Shown one piece after another: positions 43,450 through 52,900 of a stretch of 53,809 bases of DNA. This DNA is from Desulfonatronospira sp. (lineage in GTDB: Bacteria; Desulfobacterota; Desulfovibrionia; Desulfovibrionales; Desulfonatronovibrionaceae): positions 1-53,809 of the forward strand of contig PUMA01000166.1 in NCBI GenBank assembly GCA_003551155.1, given 5' to 3'. Below the pieces are notes generated by a model, which saw only the letters and a list, made by a program, of their open reading frames with translations, was not told the DNA's origin and searched no databases. Made by a program: the position numbers and the translations under genes. How positions within the stretch are numbered: position 1 is the first letter of the stretch; every line of letters starts with the position of its first letter.

Positions 43450-43911
43450 TCAGTTAACTATTTCCCAGACCCCGTCATCCCTGCGGCAGGCGGTTCCGTA
43501 AGCTTTTTCAGTCTCTCCTCCGATTTGGACCTCTGTGGTGTATTCCCTGCAGTATCGGCCTGTTTCCTTCTGATAGGTCTGGGTGGGAGTTACAGCGTAA
43601 GCAGTCTGGGTGTCTGGATTTCTCCACTGGGAAGTGGCACCTGTAGGCTTGGTTTCAAGGGTCTGGTTCAGGTTGCGCCGGTCCATTTCATCCATGCGGT
43701 CCAGGTAGCTGCCTACATATCCTCCAAGAGCTGCTCCAAGCAGGGTGCCCCCGATAATAGCAGCGGTCTGGCCGGTTCCCTTGCCTATCTGGGCCCCGAT
43801 GACCCCTCCGCCTATGCCGCCCAGGGCCGCCCCGCCCACGGTGTGCTTCTGCTGGGCAGTGCAACCCGCCAGAAGCATGGCCGTGAGTATTAATACAAAC
43901 ATGTAGCGCAT
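43450..43911 (-). CDS. Glycine-zipper surface antigen lipoprotein
   Basis: A 153-residue outer-membrane lipoprotein. A signal peptide (1-16) ends in the lipobox LLAG with lipidated Cys17. A glycine-zipper stretch (GGAALGGIGGGVIGAQIG, about 26-43, and GGTLLGAALGGYVGSYLD) is of the 2TM type, and the C-terminus (CREYTTEVQIGG with KAYGTACRRDDGVWEIVN) matches the rickettsial 17-kDa surface antigen family. The frame extends to 44037, but ATG 43911 is chosen: GGGAGG precedes it and the signal peptide starts there. A terminator follows. Confidence 0.9.
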   Translation of the reverse strand: MRYMFVLILTAMLLAGCTAQQKHTVGGAALGGIGGGVIGAQIGKGTGQTAAIIGGTLLGAALGGYVGSYLDRMDEMDRRNLNQTLETKPTGATSQWRNPDTQTAYAVTPTQTYQKETGRYCREYTTEVQIGGETEKAYGTACRRDDGVWEIVN

Positions 43912-44047
43912 AATAATTTCCTCCCTGTTCTGCGTTTTTCGCTTTAATAAGTAAAATAGTTCAAAAATAAAATAAAGGCAATACCAGCATGCGATTTTGG
44001 CAGGATCTTTCCTCTCCGTCTGAGCAGTTCTCAACACGAAGGTCTGC

Positions 44048-46639
44048 TCAGGCCATGATCTGTCTTGTTTTGGTGATGGACATTCTTTCCGGACCGTAAT
44101 CAGGAAAAATGCTCTGCAGGATGAAAAGGGGACTCAGGTATTCCTCGTGCCAGAGGAGCAAAACAAACAGGCTGTTATCCCGCCAGTGAGCCTCTTTCAC
44201 CAGCCTGCACAGGTCCCTGCTTCGGGCCCCTTTGGGGGTCTGCCTTGAAACAATGAAATTCTCAGCAGACTCGAAGGCCTGCCATTTTTGGGCGGCGTTA
44301 TGCAGTTCCTGCATGGAAAGATTAAAATCCAGCCGGAACTCCTCGGCTACGGCCTGGGGCTGTCTGCGGGACAGGCTCAGGTATTCCAGGGCATATGCCT
44401 GCATGTCCCGGGGAAGGTTCAGGTTGATGCTTTTCAGAAGATCCCTTTCTTCCAGATGGTCACGCAAGTAGATATTGAACCATTCAGCCATGCTGGCCAC
44501 ACCCACGGGCAGTGCCCGGCCGAAGGAAATCACCGGTGCCGGTCTGAAACCCCTGGAAAAAGTAAGGGGCCATCCTGCCCTGCGCATGGCCCGCTCCAGC
44601 AGGGACTGCAGTTCCAGTTGACTCAGGTACTTACAAAACCCGATTTTTTCGTGCCAGATGCGCAGGTGTACCTTTTTGGCGCTGAGATCTTTCTGTTGGA
44701 TATCCAGCCGGAACGATTCATCGTCCTGATCCCGATGGTCCATGTTGAGAAAGTGTTTAACCGGCTGCTGACGGCCGGCCGGGCCAAGCAGGGAAGGCTG
44801 TCCTTTGCGGTCGCAGACTCCGCACATGCGGCAGACGTTGTAGCGGCAGTCCAGGGTTGTCTTGCCTGACAAGGCTCTTTTGCGTTCGGTCAGAAGAAAT
44901 CTGCGGCTGGTTCCGCTGTGCAGATGGTTCCAAGGCAGGGGCTGATCCGGGTCTCTGGCCTGCAGGTAATGTTCGGGGTCAAGCCCGGATCCGTCCAGGA
45001 TATCCAGCCATGGCCTCAGCTGAAAACAATCGCTCCAGCTGGTGAATGTCTGGTCCTGAAGGTAAGCCTGTTCAACTGTATCAGTTAGTTCGCGTCCGCC
45101 TCTTGAAAATATCCCTTCCAGCAGACTCATTTCAGGGGTATGCCATTTAAGGTTTAACCCCTTATGTTCCTTGAACAGGTCCTTGAGCATGTACAGACCG
45201 TCTTTAATGCTGTCCGGGCCAGCCTGCCGATCCCATTGAAAGGGTGTCTGGGCCTTGGGCACAAAGGGAGAGACCGAGGCAGTGACCTGGGGTCTTTTTT
45301 TCCCGGCCCGTCCAGTCTTGAGGACTTTATGGCACAGATCCCTGATGCCCAGGATATCCTCCTGTGTTTCCGTGGGCAGACCGATCATGAAGTAAAGCTT
45401 GACTCCCTGCCAGCCCAGATCAAATAGATGGCCGGTGTGTTCCAGAATCTCCTGCTCAGTGATCCCCTTGTTGATTACCCTGCGCAGTCTGTCTGTACCT
45501 GCTTCAGGTGCCAGGGTGGCGTGAGTTCGCCTGATACGGGCCATCAACTGCATCAGCCGCTTGTTTACCGACCCTGCCCGCAGCGAGGGCAGGGCAATGG
45601 AAACCTGCTCCTGCTGGCACCTGGCAAAGCTTTTGAAGAAAAGGTCCTCCAGGGACGAGAAGTCTCCGCTGCTCAGGGACAGAAAAGACAGTTCCTCCAT
45701 GCCGGTGGCGGCCAGGCCGGAATGAATAGTCTCCAGGATGCAGGGTATGTTTCTTTCGCGGACAGGACGATAAATATTTCCTGCCTGGCAGAAGCGGCAG
45801 CCCCTGGTGCAGCCCCTGGCGATCTCAATGCTCAGGCGGTCGTGGATGACTTTGCCGTATGGAACCACCTGCCTGTCAGGAAAGGGAACCTGGTTCAGGT
45901 CCTGGACCAGGGCCTTGCGCACCACGTCATATTCCGGATAAAGGGGCTCAAGGGGCAGGCCGGGGCCATGAAATTTAAAAAAACCGGGCACGTAAACGCC
46001 TGGAATCTGTTTCAATTTCTTGAGCAGGGCATGCCTGTCCAGGACCCTGGACCGGGACATCTCCCTGAGGATATGGATAATTACTTCTTCTCCTTCTCCC
46101 AGAACCATGAGGTCAAAGAAATCCGCCACAGGTTCGGCATTGAACACGGCACCCCCGCCGGCTATTACCAAAGGCAGGGTTCCGTCCCGGTCCCTGGATC
46201 TGAACGGGATTCCAGCCAGGTCCAGCATATAGAGAATATTGGTGTAGCAGAGTTCATGGGTCAGACTGAAGGCCAGTACATTAAGATTTTTCAGAGGAGT
46301 GTCCGATTCCAGGGTGCACAGGGAAACATTGTGCTGGCGCAGTATCCCGGCCGCATCCAGTGACGGGGCAAAGACTCTTTCAGCATAGAAGTCCTCGTGA
46401 CGGTTTATGCAGTGGTAAAGTATCTTTTGCCCCAGGTAGGACATGCCCACCTGATAAACGTCAGGAAAGGCGAGGCCCACGTGAATGGATACGCGGCTCC
46501 TGTCCTTGTGCACGGAATTGATTTCCTGGCCCAGGTAGTGACTGGGCTTAGGTAGAAAGGGGAGAAGTTCTTTCAAGACAGATCCGGTATTAAAAGCCTT
46601 GTTCCAGCCCAGGGCTGACCAGGGCCGGAAAGCTGTCAA
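44048..46639 (-). CDS. TIGR03960-like radical SAM protein fused to DUF2344 domain
   Basis: An 863-residue fusion. The N-terminal part has B12-binding-like layout (LAFPDVYQVGMSYLGQKILYH, then GGGAVFNAEP). The radical SAM core has C-x3-C-x2-C in ARGCTRGCRFCQAGNIYRP. A central Cys cluster CRYNVCRMCGVC and a C-terminal DUF2344/TIGR03936 region (KIGFCKYLSQLELQSLLERAMRRAGWPLTFSRGFRP) follow. The family is widespread in anaerobes and often lies near rng/rne and ribosomal genes; its substrate is unknown to me. The start is uncertain: TTG 46639 overlaps purN by 50 nt, and TTG 46576 is an alternative. Confidence 0.88.
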   Translation of the reverse strand: MTAFRPWSALGWNKAFNTGSVLKELLPFLPKPSHYLGQEINSVHKDRSRVSIHVGLAFPDVYQVGMSYLGQKILYHCINRHEDFYAERVFAPSLDAAGILRQHNVSLCTLESDTPLKNLNVLAFSLTHELCYTNILYMLDLAGIPFRSRDRDGTLPLVIAGGGAVFNAEPVADFFDLMVLGEGEEVIIHILREMSRSRVLDRHALLKKLKQIPGVYVPGFFKFHGPGLPLEPLYPEYDVVRKALVQDLNQVPFPDRQVVPYGKVIHDRLSIEIARGCTRGCRFCQAGNIYRPVRERNIPCILETIHSGLAATGMEELSFLSLSSGDFSSLEDLFFKSFARCQQEQVSIALPSLRAGSVNKRLMQLMARIRRTHATLAPEAGTDRLRRVINKGITEQEILEHTGHLFDLGWQGVKLYFMIGLPTETQEDILGIRDLCHKVLKTGRAGKKRPQVTASVSPFVPKAQTPFQWDRQAGPDSIKDGLYMLKDLFKEHKGLNLKWHTPEMSLLEGIFSRGGRELTDTVEQAYLQDQTFTSWSDCFQLRPWLDILDGSGLDPEHYLQARDPDQPLPWNHLHSGTSRRFLLTERKRALSGKTTLDCRYNVCRMCGVCDRKGQPSLLGPAGRQQPVKHFLNMDHRDQDDESFRLDIQQKDLSAKKVHLRIWHEKIGFCKYLSQLELQSLLERAMRRAGWPLTFSRGFRPAPVISFGRALPVGVASMAEWFNIYLRDHLEERDLLKSINLNLPRDMQAYALEYLSLSRRQPQAVAEEFRLDFNLSMQELHNAAQKWQAFESAENFIVSRQTPKGARSRDLCRLVKEAHWRDNSLFVLLLWHEEYLSPLFILQSIFPDYGPERMSITKTRQIMA

Positions 46640-47270
46640 TGTGTACCACTGCAGGTGGCGGTGCGTCCCTTACCACTACGGTGCGCCCGCGGACCTCCAG
46701 CCGGCCCTGGGCCAGCCAGTGCACTGCCTGGGGAAAAATCCTGTGCTCCAGGATCAGGATGCGCGAACCCAGGGACTTTTCATCGTCTTCGGCCAGGGCA
46801 GGTACTGCGGCCTGGATAATGATGGGACCGTGATCCATTTTTTCGTCCACGAAATGGATGCTGCAGCCGGAGATCCTGACCGCGTATTCAGCAGCCTGCT
46901 TCTGGGCGTTTACCCCGGGAAAGGATGGCTGGATGCTGGGATGGATATTCAGGATGTTGCCGGAAAAGGCATTGATGAGCACTGGGGTTACAATGCGCAT
47001 GAAACCGGCCAGGATTACCCCGTCTGCGCCGCTTTCCTTTATGACCCGGACCAGGGCGGCGTCGAAATCCTCCCTGGAAGGATACTGCTTGTGTTCGATA
47101 ACTGCAAAGGGCAGGCTGTGTTTTTCTGCCCGCTCCAGCCCTTTAACGCCCGGCTTGTTGCTGACCACCAGGGTGATCCGGGCATCAAGGACCCCCTGTT
47201 CAATGCGGTCAATGATGGCCTGCAGATTGGAGCCAGAACCGGATATGAGCACTGCTATCCTGTATGCCAT
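46590..47270 (-). CDS. purN: Phosphoribosylglycinamide formyltransferase
   Basis: A 226-residue 10-formyl-THF-dependent transferase of purine synthesis (third step, GAR to FGAR). VLISGSGSNLQAIID (7-21) binds phosphate. The catalytic triad is N108 and H110 in NILNIHPS and D146 in MDHGP. The insertion between residues 115 and 140 and the length are normal. Its ATG shares one base with the cobA-hemD stop (TAATG), indicating coupling. Confidence 0.96.
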   Translation of the reverse strand: MAYRIAVLISGSGSNLQAIIDRIEQGVLDARITLVVSNKPGVKGLERAEKHSLPFAVIEHKQYPSREDFDAALVRVIKESGADGVILAGFMRIVTPVLINAFSGNILNIHPSIQPSFPGVNAQKQAAEYAVRISGCSIHFVDEKMDHGPIIIQAAVPALAEDDEKSLGSRILILEHRIFPQAVHWLAQGRLEVRGRTVVVRDAPPPAVVHIDSFPALVSPGLEQGF

Positions 47271-48793
47271 TAACCGTCTCTTTTCAAGTCGTTAACCATG
47301 GCCTGCATTAAACCGGGTATGGTGTAGTCCTCCGGTGTGATGTCGGCATTCAGCCCGAAACCCTGCAGGGTACCGGCTGTTACGGGGCCGATGCAGATCA
47401 GTTTAAGGCCCTGTTTACGGCAGGCCAGAATCTCTTTCGGATCCACCAGGGAAAAGAAGTTCTCCACGGTGGAAGAACTGGTAAAGGTGATGTAATGGAT
47501 CTCTCCCTGGTGCAGGGGTTTTAGTATTTCATCAGGGCTCTGCTGGGCCAGGGCGGTCTGGTAGACCGGCAGAATTTCCACCTTTGCCCCGGCCTTTTTG
47601 AGTTCCTCGGGCAGAACCTCCCTGGCCACTCTGGCCCTGGGGATGAGTACTTTTTTGTCCCGCACTCCAAGATGCAACAGCCCCTGGACCACGGATTCAG
47701 CTACATACTTGTCCGGAATAAAGTCGGGGCGTATTCCTCTTTTTTCCAGGGCCTGGGCAGTGGCCGGACCTATGGCGGCCACATTGATTCCGCCAAGAGC
47801 CCTGGTATCCAGGCATGCCCGGTCCAGCTCAAGCCAGAAAAAGCGCACCCCGTTGACCGAGGTGAACACCAGCCAGTGATACGAGGATAATCGGGCAATG
47901 GCCTGCTGCACCTGGGAGTAATCCGCCAGAGGCTGTATTTCAATGGTGGGAAATTCATAACAGCAGGCCCCCAGCTCCTGAAGCCGCTCCAGGAGTTCAC
48001 TGGCCTGTTCCCTGGCCCGGGTGACCACCACGCCCCTGCCCAGCAGTGGCAGTTTTTCAAACCAGTTGAGTTCATCCCGCAGCTCCACCACCCTGCCCAC
48101 CACCAGAAGCGAAGGAGGTTTGAAGCCTGCTTCTCTGGCCTTTTCAGGGATGTCCCTTATATTGGAAACCATGGATCTGTGCTGGCAGGTGGTGCCCCAG
48201 CGCACCAGGGCCGCGGGTATTTCCGGGTCCATCCCTGCCCGGATCAGGCTTTGGCTTATATGGGGAAGGTTCTTCACCCCCATGAAAAAGACCAGGGTAC
48301 TGGTTCCGGTGGCCAGGCTGTGCCAGTTGTGGGCGCTTTCAGGCTTGTCCGGGTCCTCGTGACCGGTGATGAATGAAACTGATGAGGCATAACTGCGGTG
48401 GGTCAGCGGAATGCCTGCATAGGCAGGTGCAGCCACTGCCGAGGTCACTCCGGGCACTACCTCGAAGCTGATGCCGGCCTGCAGAAGCTCCTGGGCCTCC
48501 TCTGCCCCGCGGCCAAAGATATAGGGGTCCCCGCCCTTGAGCCTGGCCACGTCCTTGCCCTGCCCGGCCCTGTCCACCAGGAGCCGGTTGATTTTATCCT
48601 GGCTCAGGGTATGATCGCCCCCTTTCTTGCCCACATAGATGAGCTCCGCATCCTTTCTGCAAAAATTTAGAAAGGCCTGGTTGGCCAGGTAGTCGTAGAC
48701 CACCACCTCGGCCCTGGCCAGAATGACTCTGGCCTTGAGGGTCAGAAGGCCGGGATCACCGGGACCGGCACCGATCAAATATACTTTGCCCAT
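47270..48793 (-). CDS. cobA-hemD: Uroporphyrinogen-III C-methyltransferase / uroporphyrinogen-III synthase fusion
   Basis: A 507-residue bifunctional enzyme. Residues about 1-240 are the SAM-dependent SUMT domain: YLIGAGPGDPGLLTLKA (5-21), RLKGGDPYIFGRG (about 84-96), VPGVTSAVAAPAYAGIPLTHR (about 113-133). Residues about 250-507 are the HemD synthase (VVVTRAREQASELLERL, FTSVNGVRFF, ITFTSSSTVENFF). The fused enzyme makes precorrin-2 from hydroxymethylbilane, feeding siroheme, needed for sulfite reductase, and cobalamin and alternative heme pathways. It begins 9 nt after valS, with GAGG upstream. Confidence 0.96.
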   Translation of the reverse strand: MGKVYLIGAGPGDPGLLTLKARVILARAEVVVYDYLANQAFLNFCRKDAELIYVGKKGGDHTLSQDKINRLLVDRAGQGKDVARLKGGDPYIFGRGAEEAQELLQAGISFEVVPGVTSAVAAPAYAGIPLTHRSYASSVSFITGHEDPDKPESAHNWHSLATGTSTLVFFMGVKNLPHISQSLIRAGMDPEIPAALVRWGTTCQHRSMVSNIRDIPEKAREAGFKPPSLLVVGRVVELRDELNWFEKLPLLGRGVVVTRAREQASELLERLQELGACCYEFPTIEIQPLADYSQVQQAIARLSSYHWLVFTSVNGVRFFWLELDRACLDTRALGGINVAAIGPATAQALEKRGIRPDFIPDKYVAESVVQGLLHLGVRDKKVLIPRARVAREVLPEELKKAGAKVEILPVYQTALAQQSPDEILKPLHQGEIHYITFTSSSTVENFFSLVDPKEILACRKQGLKLICIGPVTAGTLQGFGLNADITPEDYTIPGLMQAMVNDLKRDG

Positions 48794-48802
48794 GTTTCTT
48801 CC

Positions 48803-51460
48803 TCAATCCTGTTCAATGCTTTCCAGGCGTTTCTGCAGGGCCTCAAGCTTTTCCTTTTCCTCCCGGATGCGTCCGGCCTTGGCCTGTTCTTTGGTTATCA
48901 CCTCCCGGGGAGCATTATTCAGAAAGCCCGGGTTGTCCAGTTTCTTTCCCACAATGTTCAAGTCCTTGTCCAGCTTGCTTAGTTCCTTCTGGAGCCTGGC
49001 CAGTTCGCTTTGAATGTCCACTACGCCCCTTAAGGGCACGAAAAGCTCACATCCCTTGACCACGGCCGCCCCGCACCCCCCGGGAGGATCAATGTCTTCT
49101 CCGGCCTGCATGCCGGACAGCCCGGCCAGACCCAGAATCAGGTCCTGGTGCTTTTCCAGAAACGCTCTGTCCCTGCCTTCAGTCCGGATGAGAAGCTCGA
49201 GCCTGATCCCGGGGGCGATGTTCAGTTCGCTTCTGATGCCGCGCACCGCGGTTATCACCTGCTGCAGAAATTCCATGTCCCGGGCTGCCTCGGGAAAATC
49301 GCAGCCGGGTCTTTTTTGCGGATAGGGCACCCGGCTTAAGTCCTGTTCATTTATTCCAGGCAGCCTGCTCCAGATCTCCTGGGTGACAAAGGGGATCATG
49401 GGATGCAGAAGGATCAGGATCTCCGAAAGCATTTGATAAAGATTGTCTCTGGCCTTTTCCCTGAGGCGGGAATCGTCTCCGTAGAGTTCAGGCTTTATGA
49501 GTTCCAGGTACCAGTCGCAGAAGGAATGCCACACAAACTGGTACATGGTCTGGGCTGCATCATTGAAGCGGTAGTTCTCCAAGGCCTCAGCCACCTGGGA
49601 TTTGATCTCTTCCATACGGTGCATGATCCACTTGTGGGCCAGGCCCTCCACCCTGGATGAATCGAATTTTTCAGGGGCCTGTTCCAGGTGCATGAGGCTG
49701 AAGCGGGCCGCATTCCAGATCTTGTTGATGAAATGGCGGTAGCCTTCCACCCGGTCTTCGCTCATCTTGATATCCCGGCCCATGGAGGCCAGAGCGGTCA
49801 GGGTGAAGCGGAAGGCGTCGGTGCCGTATTTATCTAACATGACCAGGGGATCAATAACATTGCCCTTGGACTTGCTCATTTTCTGTCCCTGGACGTCGCG
49901 GACCAGTGCGTGGATATATACGTGCCTGAAGGGAACCTGATCCATGAAATGCACGCCCATCATCATCATCCTGGCTACCCAGAAAAAGAGAATGTCAAAG
50001 GCGGTGACCAGCACCGAGGCGGGGTAGAATTTTTCCAGGTCCCTGGTGCGTTCAGGCCAGCCCAGGGTGGAAAAGGGCCACAGGGCCGAGGAAAACCAGG
50101 TGTCCAGGACGTCCTGGTCCTGTTCCAGTTGCGATCCCTGGCACTTGGGACAGGTTGAGGGATCTTCCCGGGATACTATCAGTTCGCAGCAGTCCAGGCA
50201 GGTCCATGCCGGTATGCGGTGACCCCACCAGATCTGCCTGGATATGCACCAGTCCCGGATGTTGTCCAGCCATTCATAGTATGTCCTGGTCCAGTGCTCG
50301 GGCAGGATCCGGGTATGTCCCCTGGACACAGCATCCCTGGCCTTTTGGGCCAGGGGGCCTGTCTTAACGAACCACTGCCTGGACACGTACGGTTCAATAA
50401 CAGAGCTGCAGCGGTAGCAATGCCCCACGCTGTGCCTGTAGTCCTCTGCCCCTTCCAGGAGATCCAGCTTCTTGAGTTCGTTTAAGATCTTTGTCCGGCA
50501 TTCCTGGCGGTCCAGGCCTTGAAATTGTTCTCCTGCCTCGGCAGTCATTCTGCCCTGGTCGTCAATGACCTGGACAATTTCCAGACCGTGGACGCGGCCC
50601 AGTTCAAAGTCGTTGGGATCGTGGGCCGGGGTTATCTTGAGACACCCGGTGCCGAACTCCTTGTCCACGTATTCGTCCCCGATAACGGGCAGCCTGCGGT
50701 TCAAAAAGGGCAAAAGGGCGAATTTGCCTATCAAATACCTGTAGCGCTCATCTTCCGGGTTCACCGCCACTGCCGTATCCCCGAGCATGGTTTCCGGACG
50801 GGTGGTGGCTACCACCAGATGTCCTGATCCGTCTTCCAGGGGATAGCGCAGGTGATACAGCCCTCCGCTGATCTCCGAGTACTCCACCTCCAGGTCGGAC
50901 AGGGCTGTATGGCAGCGGATGCACCAGTTGATGATGTAGTCTCCCTGGTAGATGAGACCCTGTTCGTACAATTGGACAAAGACCTCGCGTACAGCCCTGG
51001 ACAGGCCCTCGTCCAGGGTGAACCTGAGTCTGGTCCAGTCCACCGAGGCCCCCATGCGGCTGATCTGGTTGAGGATTTTGCCCCCGTATTCCTCCTTCCA
51101 CTGCCAGACGCGCTTTATGAATTCCTCCCGTCCCAGGTCCTGCCTGGTCCTGCCTTCAGCGGCCAGGGCCTTTTCCACCACGTTCTGGGTGGCAATGCCT
51201 GCGTGATCAGTCCCCGGCACCCAGAGGACATCACAGCCCTGCTGGCGATGGAAACGGCACAAAATGTCCTGCAGGGTGAGATTCAGGGCATGGCCCATGT
51301 GCAGGGTTCCGGTTATGTTGGGCGGAGGTATGACTATGCAGTAAGGCTCGCGGTCCGGATCAAGCGCCGGGGTGAAGCTTTGGTTTTCGTTCCAGAATTT
51401 TAACCATTTTTTTTCCACTTCCATGGGTTCGTAACCCTTGGGCAAATCCCTTTGGGCCAT
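48803..51460 (-). CDS. valS: Valyl-tRNA synthetase
   Basis: An 885-residue class I aminoacyl-tRNA synthetase. The HIGH motif is H54-M-G-H57 in PPPNITGTLHMGHALN, the KMSKS motif lies in GQKMSKSKGN in the second half, the CP1 editing domain includes TTRPETMLGDTAVAVNPED, and a C-terminal coiled-coil arm (about 820-885, GVVDIQSELARLQKELSKLD) contacts tRNA. The frame is open to 51532, but ATG 51460 has GGGAG and AGGA upstream and fits the family start. It heads the cobA-hemD-purN unit. Confidence 0.97.
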   Translation of the reverse strand: MAQRDLPKGYEPMEVEKKWLKFWNENQSFTPALDPDREPYCIVIPPPNITGTLHMGHALNLTLQDILCRFHRQQGCDVLWVPGTDHAGIATQNVVEKALAAEGRTRQDLGREEFIKRVWQWKEEYGGKILNQISRMGASVDWTRLRFTLDEGLSRAVREVFVQLYEQGLIYQGDYIINWCIRCHTALSDLEVEYSEISGGLYHLRYPLEDGSGHLVVATTRPETMLGDTAVAVNPEDERYRYLIGKFALLPFLNRRLPVIGDEYVDKEFGTGCLKITPAHDPNDFELGRVHGLEIVQVIDDQGRMTAEAGEQFQGLDRQECRTKILNELKKLDLLEGAEDYRHSVGHCYRCSSVIEPYVSRQWFVKTGPLAQKARDAVSRGHTRILPEHWTRTYYEWLDNIRDWCISRQIWWGHRIPAWTCLDCCELIVSREDPSTCPKCQGSQLEQDQDVLDTWFSSALWPFSTLGWPERTRDLEKFYPASVLVTAFDILFFWVARMMMMGVHFMDQVPFRHVYIHALVRDVQGQKMSKSKGNVIDPLVMLDKYGTDAFRFTLTALASMGRDIKMSEDRVEGYRHFINKIWNAARFSLMHLEQAPEKFDSSRVEGLAHKWIMHRMEEIKSQVAEALENYRFNDAAQTMYQFVWHSFCDWYLELIKPELYGDDSRLREKARDNLYQMLSEILILLHPMIPFVTQEIWSRLPGINEQDLSRVPYPQKRPGCDFPEAARDMEFLQQVITAVRGIRSELNIAPGIRLELLIRTEGRDRAFLEKHQDLILGLAGLSGMQAGEDIDPPGGCGAAVVKGCELFVPLRGVVDIQSELARLQKELSKLDKDLNIVGKKLDNPGFLNNAPREVITKEQAKAGRIREEKEKLEALQKRLESIEQD

Positions 51461-51950
51461 AATCCTAGCTCCCTGTTCAAGATCCTTGGCAGTATATGCC
51501 GTACCCGGCCCGGCAGATTCCGCATTGATCAAGCCGGTCAGCAGTGCGGCAAAATCAGATCATTTATCCCCAATTAGGGCAATCGTCAATTATGGAGAAA
51601 AGGGCTAATAATTTCATAAGCCAGGAATACTGTTTTCCACTAAACAGAATTCAAGCCTGAATCCTGATTCAGGCCCTGGGGAGCGGATCATGAACCGGTT
51701 GCAGATCTTTCCTGAAGGGGATAAAAATTTCTTCAGGACATGATGCACGTTTTTATGTGTTCAGGCAGCCAAAGCCATGCCGGGATCGGATCAGTCACAG
51801 CCGGGTCCTGATCTGGAGCATGATATTGCATGCAGATGCGGGTATCCAATGGATTGTTGATACACAGCAGCCTGGACAGGGCGGCAATATTTTCACTTCA
51901 AACAGAATTTGTGACTGTTCATAAAGGAACGGAGACCAAAAAACCAGGCC
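51461..51950. other. Divergent intergenic region between valS and the PP-loop gene
   Basis: No gene is supported in this 490-nt gap. The only structure noticed is a small perfect inverted repeat at 51655-51674. Promoters for valS and the plus-strand gene must lie here but were not resolved. Confidence 0.4.
51655..51674. repeat. Perfect 9-bp inverted repeat
   Basis: GCCTGAATC and GATTCAGGC flank a 2-bp centre. The near-continuous symmetry fits a regulator site or a tight hairpin upstream of valS. No function can be assigned from sequence alone. Confidence 0.4.
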
Positions 51951-52625
51951 ATGAATTTACAGGAAAAGATGCACAGGACAGGGGTGATTTTTGCCCGGGC
52001 CCTGGATTTAAGTCCTGCTGAACACATCTTTGCCGCCTGGACCGGAGGCAAGGACTCCACGGTGATGCTGCACCAGTGGATGATATTTCTGCAGGAGCAA
52101 AAGCCCGGGGCAACGGTCAGGGCCCTGAGCCTGGATACAGGGTACAAGTTTGTGGAGGTTCTGGATTTCAGGGATGAAATGGCCCGGAAATGGGGGATTG
52201 AGCTCAAGGTGATCCGGCCTGGACATGAGACCCGGGCAGAGGCTGTAAACAGCTCCAGGATGGAGTGCTGCCGCCTGCTCAAAATAGAGCCGTTGCAGAG
52301 GGCGGTGCAGGAATACCGCGTAAAGGTGCTGCTAACCGGCATACGCAGGGATGAGCATGAATCCAGGCAACAGACTTCTGATGTTCAGGAAAGAAAGGAG
52401 CCGGACTATTTTCAGGTGAACCCCTTAGCCCACTGGACCGAAATGGACGTGTGGGCCTGCATCATGATGCAGGGTCTGCCTTATTGTTCCCTGTATGACC
52501 GGGGCTACAGGTCCCTGGGATGCATGCCCTGTACAGATAAGGGCACGCACGGGTTTGAGCGTTCAGGCAGGCACCCGGAAAAGGAGGAGAGCATGAAGCT
52601 TCTGCGCAGCATGGGGTATTTTTAA
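51951..52625 (+). CDS. PP-loop (PAPS/APS reductase-family) protein with mixed features
   Basis: A 224-residue adenylyl-binding protein. The PP-loop is TGGKDST (31-37), and LDTGYKFVEV (61-70) follows the CysH/CysD pattern. C106-C107 (ECCRLLKIEPL) and C191-x2-C194 (RSLGCMPCT) are the four cysteines that hold the [4Fe-4S] cluster of assimilatory APS reductases. TGIRRDE (129-135) is also CysH-like. However, the catalytic ECGLH tail of reductases is missing, and the end (ERSGRHPEKEESMKLLRSMGYF region, 203-224) instead resembles the C-terminus of CysD, the small ATP sulfurylase subunit. The biochemical role is therefore open. Its 3' end abuts a cytochrome fragment. Confidence 0.78.
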   Translation: MNLQEKMHRTGVIFARALDLSPAEHIFAAWTGGKDSTVMLHQWMIFLQEQKPGATVRALSLDTGYKFVEVLDFRDEMARKWGIELKVIRPGHETRAEAVNSSRMECCRLLKIEPLQRAVQEYRVKVLLTGIRRDEHESRQQTSDVQERKEPDYFQVNPLAHWTEMDVWACIMMQGLPYCSLYDRGYRSLGCMPCTDKGTHGFERSGRHPEKEESMKLLRSMGYF

Positions 52626-52900
52626 GCCGAAAGACAAAGGATGCAGACCTTCCGATGAATAGGGGTGGACGTACCCCTGGATTGCCCAGGAGGTAATTCC
52701 GTGACAAGCCCGGCAGTCATCACCGAACCTGCCTTGGTGGACATCAAGATGACATTTGGTGCAGGAAAGATCCGGATGAAACAAAGTGTGATCCACACTG
52801 GATATATCTGCGGCACGACCAAGGTGCTCGGTATGACAACCCAGGCAGTTCTCATGTGCTTCATGAAAACGCAGCTCGGGTTTAAAGATGCGCCTGCATA
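52626..52900 (-). pseudogene. Multiheme cytochrome c fragment
   Basis: On the minus strand three heme-binding CxxCH motifs are readable in one frame: CLGCH (52833-52847), CTKCH (52749-52763) and CRACH (52701-52715). Internal-type spacing surrounds them (FHEAHEN before the first; DVHQGRFGDD between the second and third). There is no start with a ribosome binding site, no signal peptide, and the frame runs into the end of the PP-loop gene without the expected next heme motif. This is a decayed piece of a periplasmic multiheme cytochrome, cut where the neighbouring gene begins. Confidence 0.65.
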
